Made by a program: the position numbers and the translations under genes. Shown here in pieces: positions 44,936 to 57,066 of a stretch of 64,000 bases of DNA (positions are counted from its first letter, which is position 1; each line of letters begins with the position of its first letter). Origin of the DNA: Cordilura impudica (lineage: Eukaryota; Arthropoda; Insecta; Diptera; Scathophagidae). The notes beneath the pieces were generated by a model. That model saw only the letters and a list, made by a program, of their open reading frames with translations. It was not told the origin of the DNA and ran no database searches. The DNA lies in the NCBI GenBank assembly GCA_963682025.1, contig CAVMKG010000281.1, positions 310,001 through 374,000 of the forward strand. Direction: 5' to 3'.

Positions 44936-45640
44936 AAATCCGGTGCGATATAAGCAGAAAACGAGCATCATGGCTACGAAATATACGACAAATAGACTAG
45001 TATCACGAATGCGGGAACGCTACTAAACTGCGCAAGAGACAGAGATTTGTTCGCCGAAATAATTAATAAATGTTAAAAAAGATATATATATGGAAATAGT
45101 AATAAGAATATGCATAACAACAAAAATTAAAGAATGGTCGCCAACATCCGACATTGGTTACGCAGATCAAGAAGAAGAAGAAGGAAAAATTAAAAACAGA
45201 GAAGTTAGTTGTGGTGCAGAGAGTAATGCAACAGCAGCTTTTGGTAGTGCATCACTATCCAGCTCCTGCAATGGTACTCCGGTAAGTTTGGTTAGGGTAC
45301 CATAAAATACTACAGGAAAGGAAAAAAGGTTCAAAGTCCTTTTATCCAGAGCATGGCGACAAAGAGAAAACCCCCAATAGGGCCCACCTTGTTGGTTTGT
45401 AGTGATATTCAACACAAGATGCGGAAAAAATGGAGATTCTTTTACGTAATTGGAGGATATTATTGTTAAACTGGTAGACTACATGAAGGATAGAATTAAC
45501 GTTTACCAACAACAAGACTCGCGAAGAGATGACTTCGAATTTATCAATTCAAAACATAGAACAGGAGACACAAACAATACCAAAACCCAGCACAGAAATA
45601 AAGGAAGTTGGCAATAGCTTCAGTGAAATCATCAAACTCT
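44936..45640. other. Spacer with short Glu/Ser-rich frame, probably transposon debris
   Basis: A 71-codon plus frame (45090-45305) with a run of Glu (ADQEEEEGK) and Ser/Ala-rich end has no recognised domain. It ends just before sequence that continues into the duplicated block at 45643. It may derive from LINE ORF1 or from the tail of the preceding LINE. No independent support for a host gene. Confidence 0.35.
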
Positions 45641-45642
45641 GC

Positions 45643-46735
45643 TCATTTACGCGAATCTCATAGAACTCGGGCGCCAAATTGAAGGAAATCAGGAAATCAG
45701 AAGCAGAAAACAGTAAGAAATTATGTAGGATCTGAGTCCCATAAGCAAGTTAGGAGCGGTTCTTTAGTTTTTGAGGGGAAGAATAGAGACTCGCGGATAA
45801 AAGTAAAGGAATATTCGAGTGATTATTTACTTCTTCAAAGGAATATTAGAGAATCGTGCTGAACTTTACAGGAAAGGAGTAAAACTAAATCAAGAAAGAA
45901 TCACCCAGGTGCAATTATTATATCAGCTAAAGGAGAAATTACGTTTGCAGACAAATTAGACCAGACTGGGTGATTGTGTCTCCCGAATTCGAAAAACCCA
46001 AATGGGCCATCTACTACTGGTGATCAAGTCGAACAACCAAGAAACTATGGTGAGTAGAGAACAGTCTAGCTCAGAAAGCCGACAGCATAGCTAGGCGTCA
46101 TGAAAAGAAAATTGTATATCAATAACTGAAACATCTATTTTTTCCTTACGGAAAGGTTACGGCGGAACCTATGTGACAAAAATTCGCTTGGCAAGAGGTT
46201 CAGTAGAATCTCCAAACTCTACTCATTTACGTGAATCTCATAGAACTCGGGCGCCAAATAGTAACAACTTATGTAAGATCGGAGTCTTCGAGGAATGTTG
46301 CGAGCAGTTCTTCAGTTCCTTAGAGAAACAGTAGAGACGATCAAATAAATGCAAAGAAATATTCGAGTGATTCTTTAGTTCCTGAAGGAAACATCAGAGA
46401 CTCGTGAAGAACTTTACAGGAAAGTCGTAAAACTAAATCAAGGAAGAATCGCCCGAGTGCAATTATTGTATCAGCTAAATGGGAAATTACGTTTGCTGAC
46501 ATAAAGGGCCTGATCTAGTGTCTCCCGAATTCAAAAAGACCCAAATGGGCCATCTACTACTGGTGATCAAGTCGAACAACCAAGAAACTCTGGCGAGTAG
46601 AGAAAAGTCTAGATCAGAAACCGACATCATAACTAAGCGTCATGAAATGAAAATTGTATATCAATAAATGAAACATTTATTTTTTTTTACGGAAGAGTTA
46701 CGGCGAAACAGAGGTGTCAGTAATTGGCTTGCCGG
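45643..46735 (+). repeat. Direct tandem duplication, two units of about 0.55 kb
   Basis: Unit 1 (45643-46205) and unit 2 (46208-46735) share, in order, TTTACG-GAATCTCATAGAAC, CTCGGGCGCCAAAT, ATTCGAGTGATT, CTTTACAGGAAAG-GTAAAAC, CAATTATT-TATCAGCTAAA, CCAAATGGGCCATCTACTAC, TGGTGATCAAGTCGAACAAC, and TGAAA-GAAAATTGTATATC, with substitutions and small indels. Broken frames near unit ends (SYGETEVSVIGLPVQSE, YGGTYVTKIRLA) look like a LINE ORF1 or gag region, so this is probably duplicated retroelement DNA. Confidence 0.8.
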
Positions 46736-47020
46736 TACAAAGCGAATAAGCCTCAGAAAATTGGATGATTATGTCGGCTAAGAGAAAAGGCATCTCTGGT
46801 GGTAGTGCTTCAGAATCTCTGGTGGCAGTGCTTCAGATGCATGGAATTCGGACATAAAACGCAATCACGTAGAAGCCAACACGACAGATGTAAGGCGTGA
46901 AGATGATGCGGCATAAATGTTCTTACAGCCCAAGGGTGCAAGAAACCAGCAGAATGAGTATTCTGCAATGATTGTGGGGAAGAGAATAACGACCACAAAG
47001 CAGGTTCTTTTAGCATCAAT
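46736..47020 (+). pseudogene. Zinc-knuckle region of a LINE ORF1-like protein (broken)
   Basis: After the duplicated block, plus-strand frames give CMEFGHKTQSR, a DR-C-A patch, a decayed C-x2-C with ENNDHKAGSFSI at the end (VFCNDCGEENNDHKAG). LINE ORF1 proteins of the I/R1/jockey type carry two or three CCHC knuckles followed by a DHxxGSxxCP stretch of this sort. Stops and shifts show it is non-functional. Confidence 0.55.
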
Positions 47021-49274
47021 ATCGATTAGAAATCGAGATTATTCAAAAATATATCGCAAAACAAATTAGAATGCAAAATAGTCTTTTTAATGGGTAAAAG
47101 AAAATTTGTATTTAAATAAAAATTTCTGAACTGTATAAACAAAAGTTTGTATTGGGAAAAGAAAATCAAAATGTGGAAGAATTTATATATATTATGGCAT
47201 CCTAAGAGCTGGTTAAAATTTATATCACGAGATTGAGAAAGCTCAACTTCAAGCCACTTATTGACAGATTTTTGAATGTTAATTCATTGATCTTCAAGAA
47301 CCAGTACTTTAACTATGTATGTAACTATTAAGTTCAGTAAAAAATCCAGGTAAATTTAAATTTTGTCAATTTTCCATAATTTACAAAGTTTCCCAAAAAT
47401 TTCGTATTAGAAAGTGGCCGACTATAAAAAATTTTCTAATATATTTTTGACGTCAAAATTATCATATTTTTTTATTAATTCAATTAGATTTGTGGAAATG
47501 TATCCAATATTTTTTTCTGCTAAATTTCATCTGTTAAAATAATTGTAGCGGCGATGGTAAAATTGCTTAATTTTACTTAAAACTTTCGGCCTGCTACAAT
47601 TGGGATTTTTTCCTTTAAATTTTTTTCCTACTGGGTTTGTTTTCGTATGCTTTATGGCTTAGTAACGAGACTGTTACTAACAAGTTCTGGGCCAACAACA
47701 TAAAAAATAAAACAAGAAGCAATGCAATTATTTATTTATGTTGACATTGTCTACGTGTCAATAACAAGGTCTCCAAAAAAAAAAAGAAAAACGACAAGGA
47801 GCAACAACAACAAAAGAAACATATAAGAACATTTCAAGTTAAAAGACAATGCTTTGTTAAATGTAGTGGCATAAATATTTACACAGATATAAAAGGGAAT
47901 TGATTTTCGATCAGACAACAAACAGCTGTTCTCTGTTTTTAACCTCTGATTATTCTTAAAGTTAGAAATTTTTCTTATTGTTGTTATTGTTGTATAGAAC
48001 AAAAATATAAAAAAAAAACTAAGTATCTTGGTATTTAAAGGTTTTTCTGCTGTTGTTATTTCATTGAATTATTTCAACCATTACAAATATAATCAGTGGG
48101 TTTTTTTTTTTTGTATTATATTTAGTGTACTACACCTGCCTCCTTAAAAGCTTATTATTACTTAAGTTGGCAAGTAAAAGAAAAATTACAAACAATAACA
48201 TATAAATCTAATGCACCAGTTGTTATTTATTTTCACAACACTATGATGAAAGAGTCTGGAAAATTGGAAGACAAATTAAGAAAATCGTGATCAAAATATA
48301 GATTTTTTATTCTTATTAAATTAGATTGCTGTTCAAATTTACTCAAGATTTTCAGTAGTAAAAAATTTATTTTTTTTAATTTTTTTTTATAAAAAAAATA
48401 TAAAAAAATGTGGATTAACAAGTGTTTCGCAGTCTTCTCAATTTACAAAAATTATTCTTTGTATTACTCTGCCACAGTTTAGCAGCTCCAGATGTTAGCA
48501 TATTTTATTGACAGTATTCAGTTTACTTAGATATGCCAATGTCGTTCCTACTTTGTTACCAATCAATTAGAACAAAACCTTTCTTAATCCTTCCTCGGCT
48601 ATGTTGGCATTAATACTTATTCTTTATTTCTTCCTTTGTACTGATTGCAAAAAAAAAAAAAAAAATCTGCCGATAAATAAGAAGATAGTAATAAAAGAAG
48701 ACACTTGTAGTAAAACTACACCATATCCTGAACAACTGATATTTTTGTGAACTTCTTTTAAAATTTGAAAATTTTGGGTAAAATTATTTAACACAATATT
48801 TAAACTAAGTAATAATATTATCAAATACTAGACAAAAATTGTGTTTATTATTTCAAGTCACCAATTGATTATTCTTAAAATAATATGGAACTGGTGTAGC
48901 TTGTATAGGAGAAGAATAAATTTCTTTTTACACATTGTAACATTTATGGCGACATAAAAAATGTTTTCAAATCCGGTTACGACCAGGTTAGTTGAATAAA
49001 TCTACACTTTATAACATTTATTGTAGACGTATATAACTAACGCTAATTATTCAAGATGAAATTTGTGTGAAAAGGGTTAAATTATTTTAACTAAGCCACT
49101 ATGACGGACAAATTAACTGCTTTGTTTGAAATATATTTCCAAAAACAGTAAATTAAATAAAAGCTCTATAAATAAGAGTTGAATAAATTATGATTATTGA
49201 AATAAGCAAAATGTATTTATAAAATACTGGAAAAAAACAGTTAAAAAATTATACTACAAACAAATTAACGTTAA
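47021..49274. other. AT-rich spacer without recognisable gene
   Basis: About 2.2 kb. It contains poly-A/T runs (47775, 48100, 48365, 48650) and CAACAACAA-type triplets near 47800. No motif-supported frame, RNA gene or repeat boundary was found. Confidence 0.5.
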
Positions 49275-49744
49275 ACAGCAGATCCCAGCCAGCCCTCGAA
49301 ATTCGAATGCAGATTGTAGGAAATTTTATTTTTCATTTAATAGAGACCCTAAAGATATGCTAATCAATTTTAGCCAATTCACAATTTAACACTTTATAAA
49401 TGTCGATTAATGTCGTTATTGGTTTATGTCCAATTATTGGTTAATGTCCAAAATTATTTTTCAATTCAACACAATTGTTATTGTGAATGAAGAAAACAAT
49501 CTAACAAATACATTAACAAATTTAATGAACACACACGTACCATTGTGTAATTTTACATATGTGTTAAATGCCTTTTTCTCAAAAAAAAAAAAATATATAG
49601 ATATAAAAATTTAACAATCTGTAAATTTGGTGGTCAGCTAAAAAGAACTACCTTTCAAATAAGGTACGCTTGGTCAAAATCGGGACAAAACTTTCTAACA
49701 AATCATCGGTCACAAGAAATCGCCTTACCAATTAATGTTATAGA
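49275..49744 (-). mobile_element. Helitron family H copy 8 (reverse), expanded interior
   Basis: Minus-strand 5' end ATCTATAACATTAATTGG at 49744 and 3' end with decayed hairpin (CATTCGAATTTCGAGGG) and GGGATCTGCTGT at 49275. The terminal CTAG is mutated. About 470 bp because the TAATGTC-rich middle (49395-49450) is extended by short local duplications (TTATTGGTT-ATGTCCAA twice). Confidence 0.8.
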
Positions 49745-49989
49745 TATTAAAATGAAATATTTAAATTATTATTATTTTTTTTTAATTCAATAACTTATTT
49801 GAAAAAAATAAGTATGAAAATTAAATTCGGTTACGCCGAAGATTTGGATACGCTCCACCTAGGTTTTCTATTTACATTAATATCTGAATTTATTGCACTA
49901 TTTATAACAAATATCAAACAAAATAATTGGAAAAGTAAACATTTTTATAATCTAGATACTAAATTATAACAATAACAACACTGAATTTT

Positions 49990-51040
49990 TAGCATTTCTT
50001 AGATGTGTATCCATACCTTAGGCCATATCTTCACACAATGATGTCATGTTTAACCCATTTTCAGTACCATTATCTTACGCTTGCCAAGGTTATGGCTTAT
50101 GTTGTGAATGAACGTTACAGACAGCCAGACAAACGGACAAACGGACGGACGGAGAGACCGACATCGCTTATCGACTCGATTTGTTCCAAAGATCAAGAAT
50201 ATAATATAACTCATAGGTTTGAAACTAAACTAATATAAATTTGCTATAACTTTTTCACTTTTTGTAACATATTTTTCGAGTTTGTAAAAAATAATAACAA
50301 TTTTATATTTCTCTTAGCTAAATGCTACAATAATCATGAAATTTTTATATTTTGCTAAGCCCTGAAATTAGTCTGTTTTACATCTTAACATTAAAAAAAT
50401 ATATAAGTGTTAAAAGTTATTGAATAAACATATAAATTTATCATCTTATGACCTATGTTTAACAATATTTGTGTTTGTGTTTGAAAATTTTTCGCCAACT
50501 ATTACTTAGCTAGAGGTTAGGACGGAACATTGTTTTGGAGCGCCAGAAATTTCAAGTCAGGGTGAAAGACTCAGTAATTATATTGAGCCTACGCGTTTTC
50601 AGGCGAAACTTTGTTATGGCCTTTTATATTTTTTTCTTATCGTAAGGTTTGTTTGCTTAGTTTTTCGGCTATAATTCATGAACCATTAACTATTAACCAG
50701 CTTTTGCTCCCATTTTATCGTACGAAATCTTCAAACATTTTAATTTTTCCCCTTTTTTAACCAAACTTTGTAATAAGATAATAATATAGTGGAGCAGAAG
50801 ACATGTTTTCGTATGAGTGATACACTTATTCTGTGAATGAGCTTGAATTCAACAGACATAAAGATAGGTTTGCAGATGGACGAATGTGCAGATGGACAGA
50901 CGGATATTGCTAAATCGATGTCATAATAATCAAGATGTTATACGGATTAATGGCGTCGCGAATTCATTTTACGATGAGTTTCAAACAGAATGACAAATTG
51001 ATATAAACCCTCTGCTCATTGATGTGGAGAGTATAAAAGA
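49990..51040 (+). repeat. Old dispersed repeat D/E-like, copy 2
   Basis: 50005-50240 has ACAGACAGCCAGACAAACGG, ACGGACGGACGGAGAGACCG and TCGACTCGATTTGTTC, resembling an INE-like 3' module. 50260-50640 aligns with repeat D copy 1 (26080-26620). 50780-51030 again has GGACAGACGGATAT, AAATCGAT and a closing GGAGAGTATAAAAG. The whole may be one old element with INE-like ends. The 77-codon frame at 50005 is a shadow of the repeat. Confidence 0.6.
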
Positions 51041-51291
51041 AATAACACCAAAATATACAGCACCAGCAGTTGCAAATTTCAAAGAATTTACTTTATATTT
51101 TTCAACACGCCATTAAAATTATGAAATAAATGATGGTTATCGCGTTTTGAGAATTTACCAGCAGATCAATAGTTTTCTGAAAAGTGTGCTTAACTCAGCT
51201 AAGGTGACGGCAGAGTGCATGCCACAAACTATGCTGTGCTAGAAGATATAATAGTTCATGCAATGATATAAGTTCTGCTTTTAATCATTAA

Positions 51292-51897
51292 ACCATATAC
51301 CACTCTCTGGTCAGTGTACAACGACTTTGTGGTGAAGTTTGTAACTACCGATCGATTAAGAATCACTTTCTGAGTCGATTTAGCGATGTCCGTCCCTCCG
51401 TTTGTTCCTTGTAAACCTTGTAATCAAACTACAGGTGGCAAACATGAATATATTTTGATGAAGTTTAGTATGTAAACCTCCATCGACCATAGGATGAAAG
51501 CTACTGAAATTGGTGTAAATCGGTTCATACTCAGAACTATGCACCATACAAATGACCCTTATGAGAACGACTTAAATTGCCATGAGATCCAAATTATCAT
51601 ATAGATCTCGGTAAAATTGGTATTCTCAAATTTGGTTTGTATATGTTTTTACAAAAATTAAATGAAGAAATACAGTAAGGATCGGTCCATTTTTCGAACT
51701 AGTCCCCATTTAGATATAGCATCCGATGCGAACTTTTATCCGAAGGCAAAAAAAATTAATAACGATATCAAAAAATTTGATTTATGCTTATTTTCTATAT
51801 CTAATTAGTTGGACCTAAAAGATAGGGTCTGTAAACGCATGGTATAGGGTATCGCATAGTACGCTTAGACCGACTATAATTTTCTTACTTGTTCTTA
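51292..51897 (-). repeat. INE-1/DINE-1-like repeat E, copy 4 (reverse, diverged)
   Basis: Reverse orientation. It starts at the right with ACAAGTAAGAAAATTATAGT and the GTCTAAGCG-like palindrome remnant, and passes CGCATCGGATGCT- and ATATCT-type landmarks. It ends at the left with GGACGGACATCGCTAAATCG and CACTTTGTCG-like sequence. More diverged than the copies at 40.8, 53.5 and 55.3 kb and lacks about 150 bp of the interior. Confidence 0.8.
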
Positions 51898-51908
51898 TTT
51901 TGTTAAAG

Positions 51909-52195
51909 ATGAATTCAGACGAAGAGTTTTTCATGTCAACTAATACTTTTAACGTATTTTTTGTTGAAAAGAGAGGAGTCCACGATATTGATAGATATCA
52001 TGAGGAAATGGGAGAATTTTACAATTTGTATGTAATGAACTGATGAAACATCCTGAGAATTTGTTTAGTTATTCAAGAATGTCAATAGAAACTTTTTATT
52101 GAATTTGAAAGTATAAGCTTGAAAGATGATTGACAAATTTCATATAAAACCCCACACAACCTTGTGAGAAATTAATAATAACATTAAGGTAAATA
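51909..52195 (+). pseudogene. PIF/Harbinger transposase N-terminal fragment
   Basis: The frame begins MNSDEEFFM and continues RRGVHDIDRYHEEMGEFYNL then, after a frameshift, NELMKHPENLFSYSRMSIET and FY. Past two stops it reads TNFI-NPTQPCEKLIIT. This is the N-terminal pattern of Harbinger-type transposases (VHxxNxxR..GEFHxL, FRMS..TFD.LL, TNFR.PIS..ERL). It stops at a possible splice donor (ATTAAG|GTAAAT near 52189). The catalytic DDE region was not found downstream. Confidence 0.7.
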
Positions 52196-53534
52196 TTTAT
52201 TATGAAATTAATTTCACATATATGTATGTATGTATAAAAATTGTTAATTATACAAAATTAAAATTAAAAAATAGAAATAAAAATTAATGCAATAAAAGAA
52301 GAAAACAAAACAAAAGAAAAAACTAAGAGATATACAAAGTTATACCATGCTACAAACTATTTCACAAGCTGCTTTGTAGCTTACAAGACGGAATTGTAAG
52401 CCAAGTTTTAGTCAAGAGGCCAACGACTAAAGGGAAAAAGACTACACACAAAATACACATATAAAACTGTTAAATTTGGCGGTAGCAATGTGTTAAGTTC
52501 ATGTGGCGAAAGATACTCTAACCGAAATATGCTACAGGCAATTTCCAACTGAATTTGTGTATCCATATGCGAAGGATAATATGCTTCTCGTATGAAAGTT
52601 CTAACAAGACAATGACATAAAAGACACCTCTAATGTTGTAACCGGATGGCTATAATCTTATGAAGATAGCCATCCCAATTACCAGGTTTCAATCCCATAG
52701 CAAATTTATGAGAAATTGTAGATAGAAAAATACCGTCACGAAATTACACAAACAAGATAGTTCTCATAACTGCAGTTCATAGATCTTATAGAGGCAGAGT
52801 GGCAAATAATTTTAACAACAATTTAATTGACTCCACACCTCATCTTTGCGAAGCAGTACTAAAAAGTATTTTAACCAAAAATAGAGAGAAGGTTTTCAAT
52901 TATTTTATTGTAAAGGTTTCGTCCAAAGTTTTTCCAGCAGCATAACAATTAATACTTTTAAATTTTTGCTATTTTTTTTCTGAAGTTGTGATATGTTATG
53001 TAATTATTTTTTCTTTTCTAAATCAAGAAAACATACAAATTTCTAAATAAATAAAGAATTTTTAATTTTTTGATCAAATTTTTTGGTATATATCCTCAAA
53101 AATATAATTTGTTAAAAGTTTCCATTACTGGTAGCAACACCAAATAGATATTATTTAATAAAAAAAAATAAGTTCACAAGGAACACAGGGCTTCTAAATT
53201 TTCAATAAAGGCATTATTATGGTAATTAGACTTATAAATTTTTTTTAATCATTTGCATTAATCAAACTATCGATAATGCCTCTTTGAATTAGTCCCATAT
53301 ATGTTATGCACCGTAGGAGTTATTAACTACCATGAAATATCAAGCATATCAAATTGAGAAAAACAAATTAACAAACAAAATCAATAATTGTACACCCTGT
53401 TAGAGTAATTAGGTAAATATGGTAATTTAAGAATTCTAATTCAAATTGCTCAACACATTTAAGTGAGATATAAAGTACAAGCAATAAACATTTTAAAAAT
53501 TTGATTTGAGGTATGACCTCTCTTTAAAAAAAAA
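52196..53534. other. Spacer with a small perfect hairpin
   Basis: No coding motif recognised. A 10-bp perfect stem (GGATGGCTAT, 52644-52653; ATAGCCATCC, 52666-52675) with a 12-base loop lies in a less AT-rich patch (52380-52860) that may be decayed transposon sequence downstream of the Harbinger fragment. The rest is AT-rich. Confidence 0.45.
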
Positions 53535-54318
53535 CAAGTGAGAAAATTATAGTCGGCCTAGACCGACTATACGATACCCTATACCATGCGTTTAGAGACC
53601 CTGTCTGTTAGGCCCAACTCACTGGATATAGAAAATAAGCATAAACTAAATTTGAGTGGGATTTTTATATTTTTTTGGCTGCAGATAAGATCATATCGGA
53701 TGCTATATTTATATGGGGTCTAGGTTCAAAAATGGACCGATCCGGATCATATTTGGTAGACTCTTGTATATTGCAAAATTATATACAAACAAAATTTGAG
53801 AAGAATCAGTGCAATATTTTTGTTTTTTGATAGATTTAAGTGAAGATCGGGAAGCAGCTCTATATGGGGCCTATGACTAAGAGTTGTCCTATAGGATCAT
53901 TTTGGGACTACTCATTAATGCATGTAATAAACACATACAAACCCAATTTGAGTAAGATCTATATGACAATTTGGATCTTATGGCAATTTATGTCGATTTC
54001 ATAGGGGTCATTTGTATGGGGGCTAGCTCTGAACATTGACTGATTCTCACCTATTTCAGTACCGTTGATTCTATGGCCGACAAAAGCTCAAGTATCAAAT
54101 TTCATCAAAATATATTCATATTTGCGACTTGCTGTTTGATTGCAAGGTTTACATGGACACACAGACGGACGGACGGACATCGTTAAATCAACTCAGAAAG
54201 TGATTCTGATTCGATCGGTATAATAAAAGATGGGTCTAGGTCAAATATTTTTGGTAGTTACAAACAGCAGCACAAAGTCATTATACCCAAACCACATAGT
54301 GGTATAGGGTATAAAAAT
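53535..54318 (+). repeat. INE-1/DINE-1-like repeat E, intact copy 2
   Basis: Starts ACAAGTGAGAAAATTATAGT, palindromic GTCGGCCTAGACCGAC, CTATACGATACCCTATACCA. Ends ACACACAGACGGACGGACGG, TCGATCGGTATAATAAAAGA and ATAGTGGTATAGGGTATAAA. Closely matches 40843-41610, with small indels, so these two are probably the youngest copies here. Confidence 0.87.
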
Positions 54319-54419
54319 TTTTCGATTTTTTTTCATATGTGTCTCCTTAAAAATAATGACCTTAAAAAATAATGACCTAAAAGCATTTTATAAATTCAAA
54401 TTATTTTTGGAGTTACAGA

Positions 54420-54967
54420 GCTATATATGTATCTAAATATTTGTATGGTAATATAGAAAATCCTTGTAATAAAACTTTAAATGCGTTTTTCTCGAAATCA
54501 CTTTTTTCAAATTGGGGTGTCGTTTTTCTCGATAACCAGAAGTCGTATCGAAATTCGGCGGGCGGCGTTTTATAGGTAATCATGTCAGGCAGGTCCTGAG
54601 CAGTGACAATTGGCATAACTACCGGAGGAGAGGTGGGGCAAAAACCCCCCAAAAAACAGTAATTTTTGAATTGAAAAAAAATCGCGCCATTTCGTCAATT
54701 TTCGATATTTTGGAAATATCCTAATTAGGACCTGCCGAACGTCATTACCAACAAAATACCATCCGACGAATTTCGATACGATATCTGGTTCTCAAGAGAA
54801 ATGACACCCCTGTTTGCCTTCTCATTTTTACGTACCCCTTTTCATCGCTCTGGGAGGGGAGGATAAAAAAATAGAAACATAAACAAGTTTGAAAATTACG
54901 TCTAACCCAAAGTTGATAAATTGAAAAATGACTGAGCTACAGTACTTTTAAAAAACGTTATTTTTGT
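54420..54967 (+). repeat. Dispersed repeat B, copy 2
   Basis: Colinear with 6588-7135: GTAATATAGAAAATCC, CAGGCAGGTCCTGAGCAGTG, GGAGAGGTGGGGCAAAAAC, TTTTGGAAATATCCTAATTA, ATATCTGGTTCTCA, TTTGCCTTCTCATTTTTACG and CATCGCTCTGGGAGGGGAGG. The G-run is short here compared with copy 1. Non-coding. Confidence 0.77.
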
Positions 54968-55059
54968 GGGATTGAAAGCTAGAACATACCTTAAATATTT
55001 ATTTTTAAACTCCTGTTCTCTGTCTGGTCCATACACTTGCTCTGAAAAAATATTAACTA

Positions 55060-55215
55060 CGACATAGTCACGTACAGTCACGGAGTGTTTTAAAACACAT
55101 TTCCCCTTTATCGAATCGATCTGAAACTTGGTCGATAGACTTGCTGTGACCACGGATTAATTTTTCAATAGTCAGTCAATGTCACGCACAGTCACGGAGA
55201 GATTCAAGACTCATA
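55060..55215 (-). repeat. Short piece of the GTGCGTGAC tandem array (reverse)
   Basis: Reverse-complement match to units at 28738-29385: ATGAGTCTTGAATCTCTCCG, TGACTGTGCGTGAC and CAAGTCTATCGACCAAGTTT, CAGATCGATTCGATAAAGGG. About one and a half units. It lies between repeat B copy 2 and repeat E copy 3. Confidence 0.75.
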
Positions 55216-55329
55216 AGCATAAGGAAAGAAAGAGTTTATTTGAAAAAATTTTCAATTAATGCAAATTTAATATTATGTAGCGTATATGAGTACAATATAT
55301 AATCTCATTATTTTCGAGCACTATTTATA

Positions 55330-56096
55330 GCCTATACCACTTTGTGCTGCTGTCTGTAACTACCAAAAATACTTGACCAAGACCCACCTTTTATTATAGC
55401 GGTCCACTCAGAATCACTTCCTGAGTTGATTTAGCGATGTCCGTCCGTCCGTCCGTCTGTGTGTCCATGTAAATTTTGTAATCAAACTACAGGTCGCAAA
55501 TATGAATATATTTTGATGAAATTTGGTGTATAAGCTTTTGTCGGCCATAGGATGAACGCTGTTGAAATTGGTGAAATGCGGTCCATGTTCAGACCTAGTC
55601 CCCATACAAATGACACCTATGAAATCAAAATAAATTGCCATAAGATCCAAATTATCATATAGATCTCAATCAGATTGGGTTTGTATGTGTTTATTATATC
55701 CAATAATCAATAGTCCATATAAGATCCCAATAGAATAACTCTTAGTCATAGGCCCCATATAGAGCTGCTTTCCGATCTTCACTTAAATCTAACAAAAAAC
55801 AAAAATATTGCACAGATTTTTCTCAAATTTGGTTTGTATATATTTTTTCAAAATATAAGTGACTTTACCAAATATGGTCTGGATCGGTCGATTTTTCGAC
55901 CTAGTCCCCCTATAAAAATAACATCCGATATGAACTTTTTCATATCAGCAGCCAAAAAAATTAATAATAATGCCACTCAAATTTGGTTTATGCTTATTTT
56001 CTACATCCAATTAGTTGAACCGAAGAGTTAGGGTCTCTAAACCATGGTATGTGTATCGTATAGTCGGTCGAGACCGACTATAATTTTCTTACTTGT
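55330..56096 (-). repeat. INE-1/DINE-1-like repeat E, intact copy 3 (reverse)
   Basis: Reverse complement of the 40.8 and 53.5 kb copies: right end ACAAGTAAGAAAATTATAGT and GTCGGTCTCGACCGAC, left end GGACGGACGGACATCGCTAA and CCACCTTTTATTATAGCGGT-type end. Small internal frames are shadows of the repeat. Confidence 0.86.
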
Positions 56097-56441
56097 TTTG
56101 TTTGTTTTTGTTTGCTCTCCATTGTTTTTTTTTTTATCAACTATATACAAAATGTTTCTATTCGGAAAAAAATCTTCAAACAAGAAAAAATTATTTTAAT
56201 AAAATTTTATATTTTTATTCAAATGCAAAATAGTTGATTCATTACCAATTTCCCGAAGAAGATCAGAGAAATTAATTTTATTTAAAAGTTTTTCTTAAAA
56301 AAAATGTTCAAAACCGAAAACTTAATTTTGATTCAAAAAATATTTTTTTCACTTATATTACACAAGGGAACAAAATTGAACTTTTTTTGTGTTGATTTGA
56401 AATTTATAGCAAATTTTTACTAATTTGAGGTCGCTGGTTTC

Positions 56442-56985
56442 AAATCTGCACTTGGTTTTTTTCTATCAGCTCGACTTTTCGAGATATACCGTTATGTTCA
56501 AAATTAAGGCACTTCCGCTACATATATTGGAATAACTTGAAAACGGTTCACCATATTAAATTAAAAAAAAAATCCGAAACTCGCAAACAATATTCTCTTA
56601 AAGCCGTGCTTACTTTGTTTTTAAATTTTCCAAGTAGTTTTAGAGATATCGTTCAAGTTTTGAAAAAAAAATTAAAATTTAAAAAAAAAAAACATTTTTT
56701 TTGTTCTTTAAAAATTCCTAAAAAATAAAAATGGGACAAAAATCACAGTTTTGGTCTACAAGCAGTTAGCTAAATATATTTCGAATAAAATGAGCTTTAT
56801 TTCATTGCAATCGGTGCACAACTTTTGATTTTGTTCACGATTTACTGAATTGATATAAATCGCGATTTCCATACAAAAATAACATTTTCTAATGTGTAAG
56901 TGTTTGTATGTAATAAGTTAGTTTTTTATGATTCTAAGAATTAAAAAAATTAAGTAATAAAAAAAGATTATTTCATTTTTATGGT
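56442..56985 (+). repeat. Left inverted arm
   Basis: From AAATCTGCACTTGGTTTTTT to TTATTTCATTTTTATGGT. It pairs with 58328-58870 with only a handful of differences (for example CTGCACTTGG against CTGCCCTTGG, and A-run length changes). Contains GAGATATACCGTTATGTTCA, GGCACTTCCGCTACATATAT and ATTGATATAAATCGCGATTT. No coding potential beyond short shadows. Confidence 0.88.
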
Positions 56986-57066
56986 CAGCTATACTTTTTA
57001 ATTTAACACAAAAAGAGAATTTTAAAGAAAAATAAACAATTTTAATACACAAATATTACAATGTAA

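Noticed and set aside
50005..50238. 77-codon frame with an RQPDKRTNGRTERPTS stretch
   Set aside because: It is a translation of the GGAC/AGAC run of an INE-like repeat, not a gene.
54413..55153. Two minus-strand frames of about 80 codons
   Set aside because: They lie within repeat B and the tandem-array fragment, and the same repeats elsewhere do not keep the frames open.
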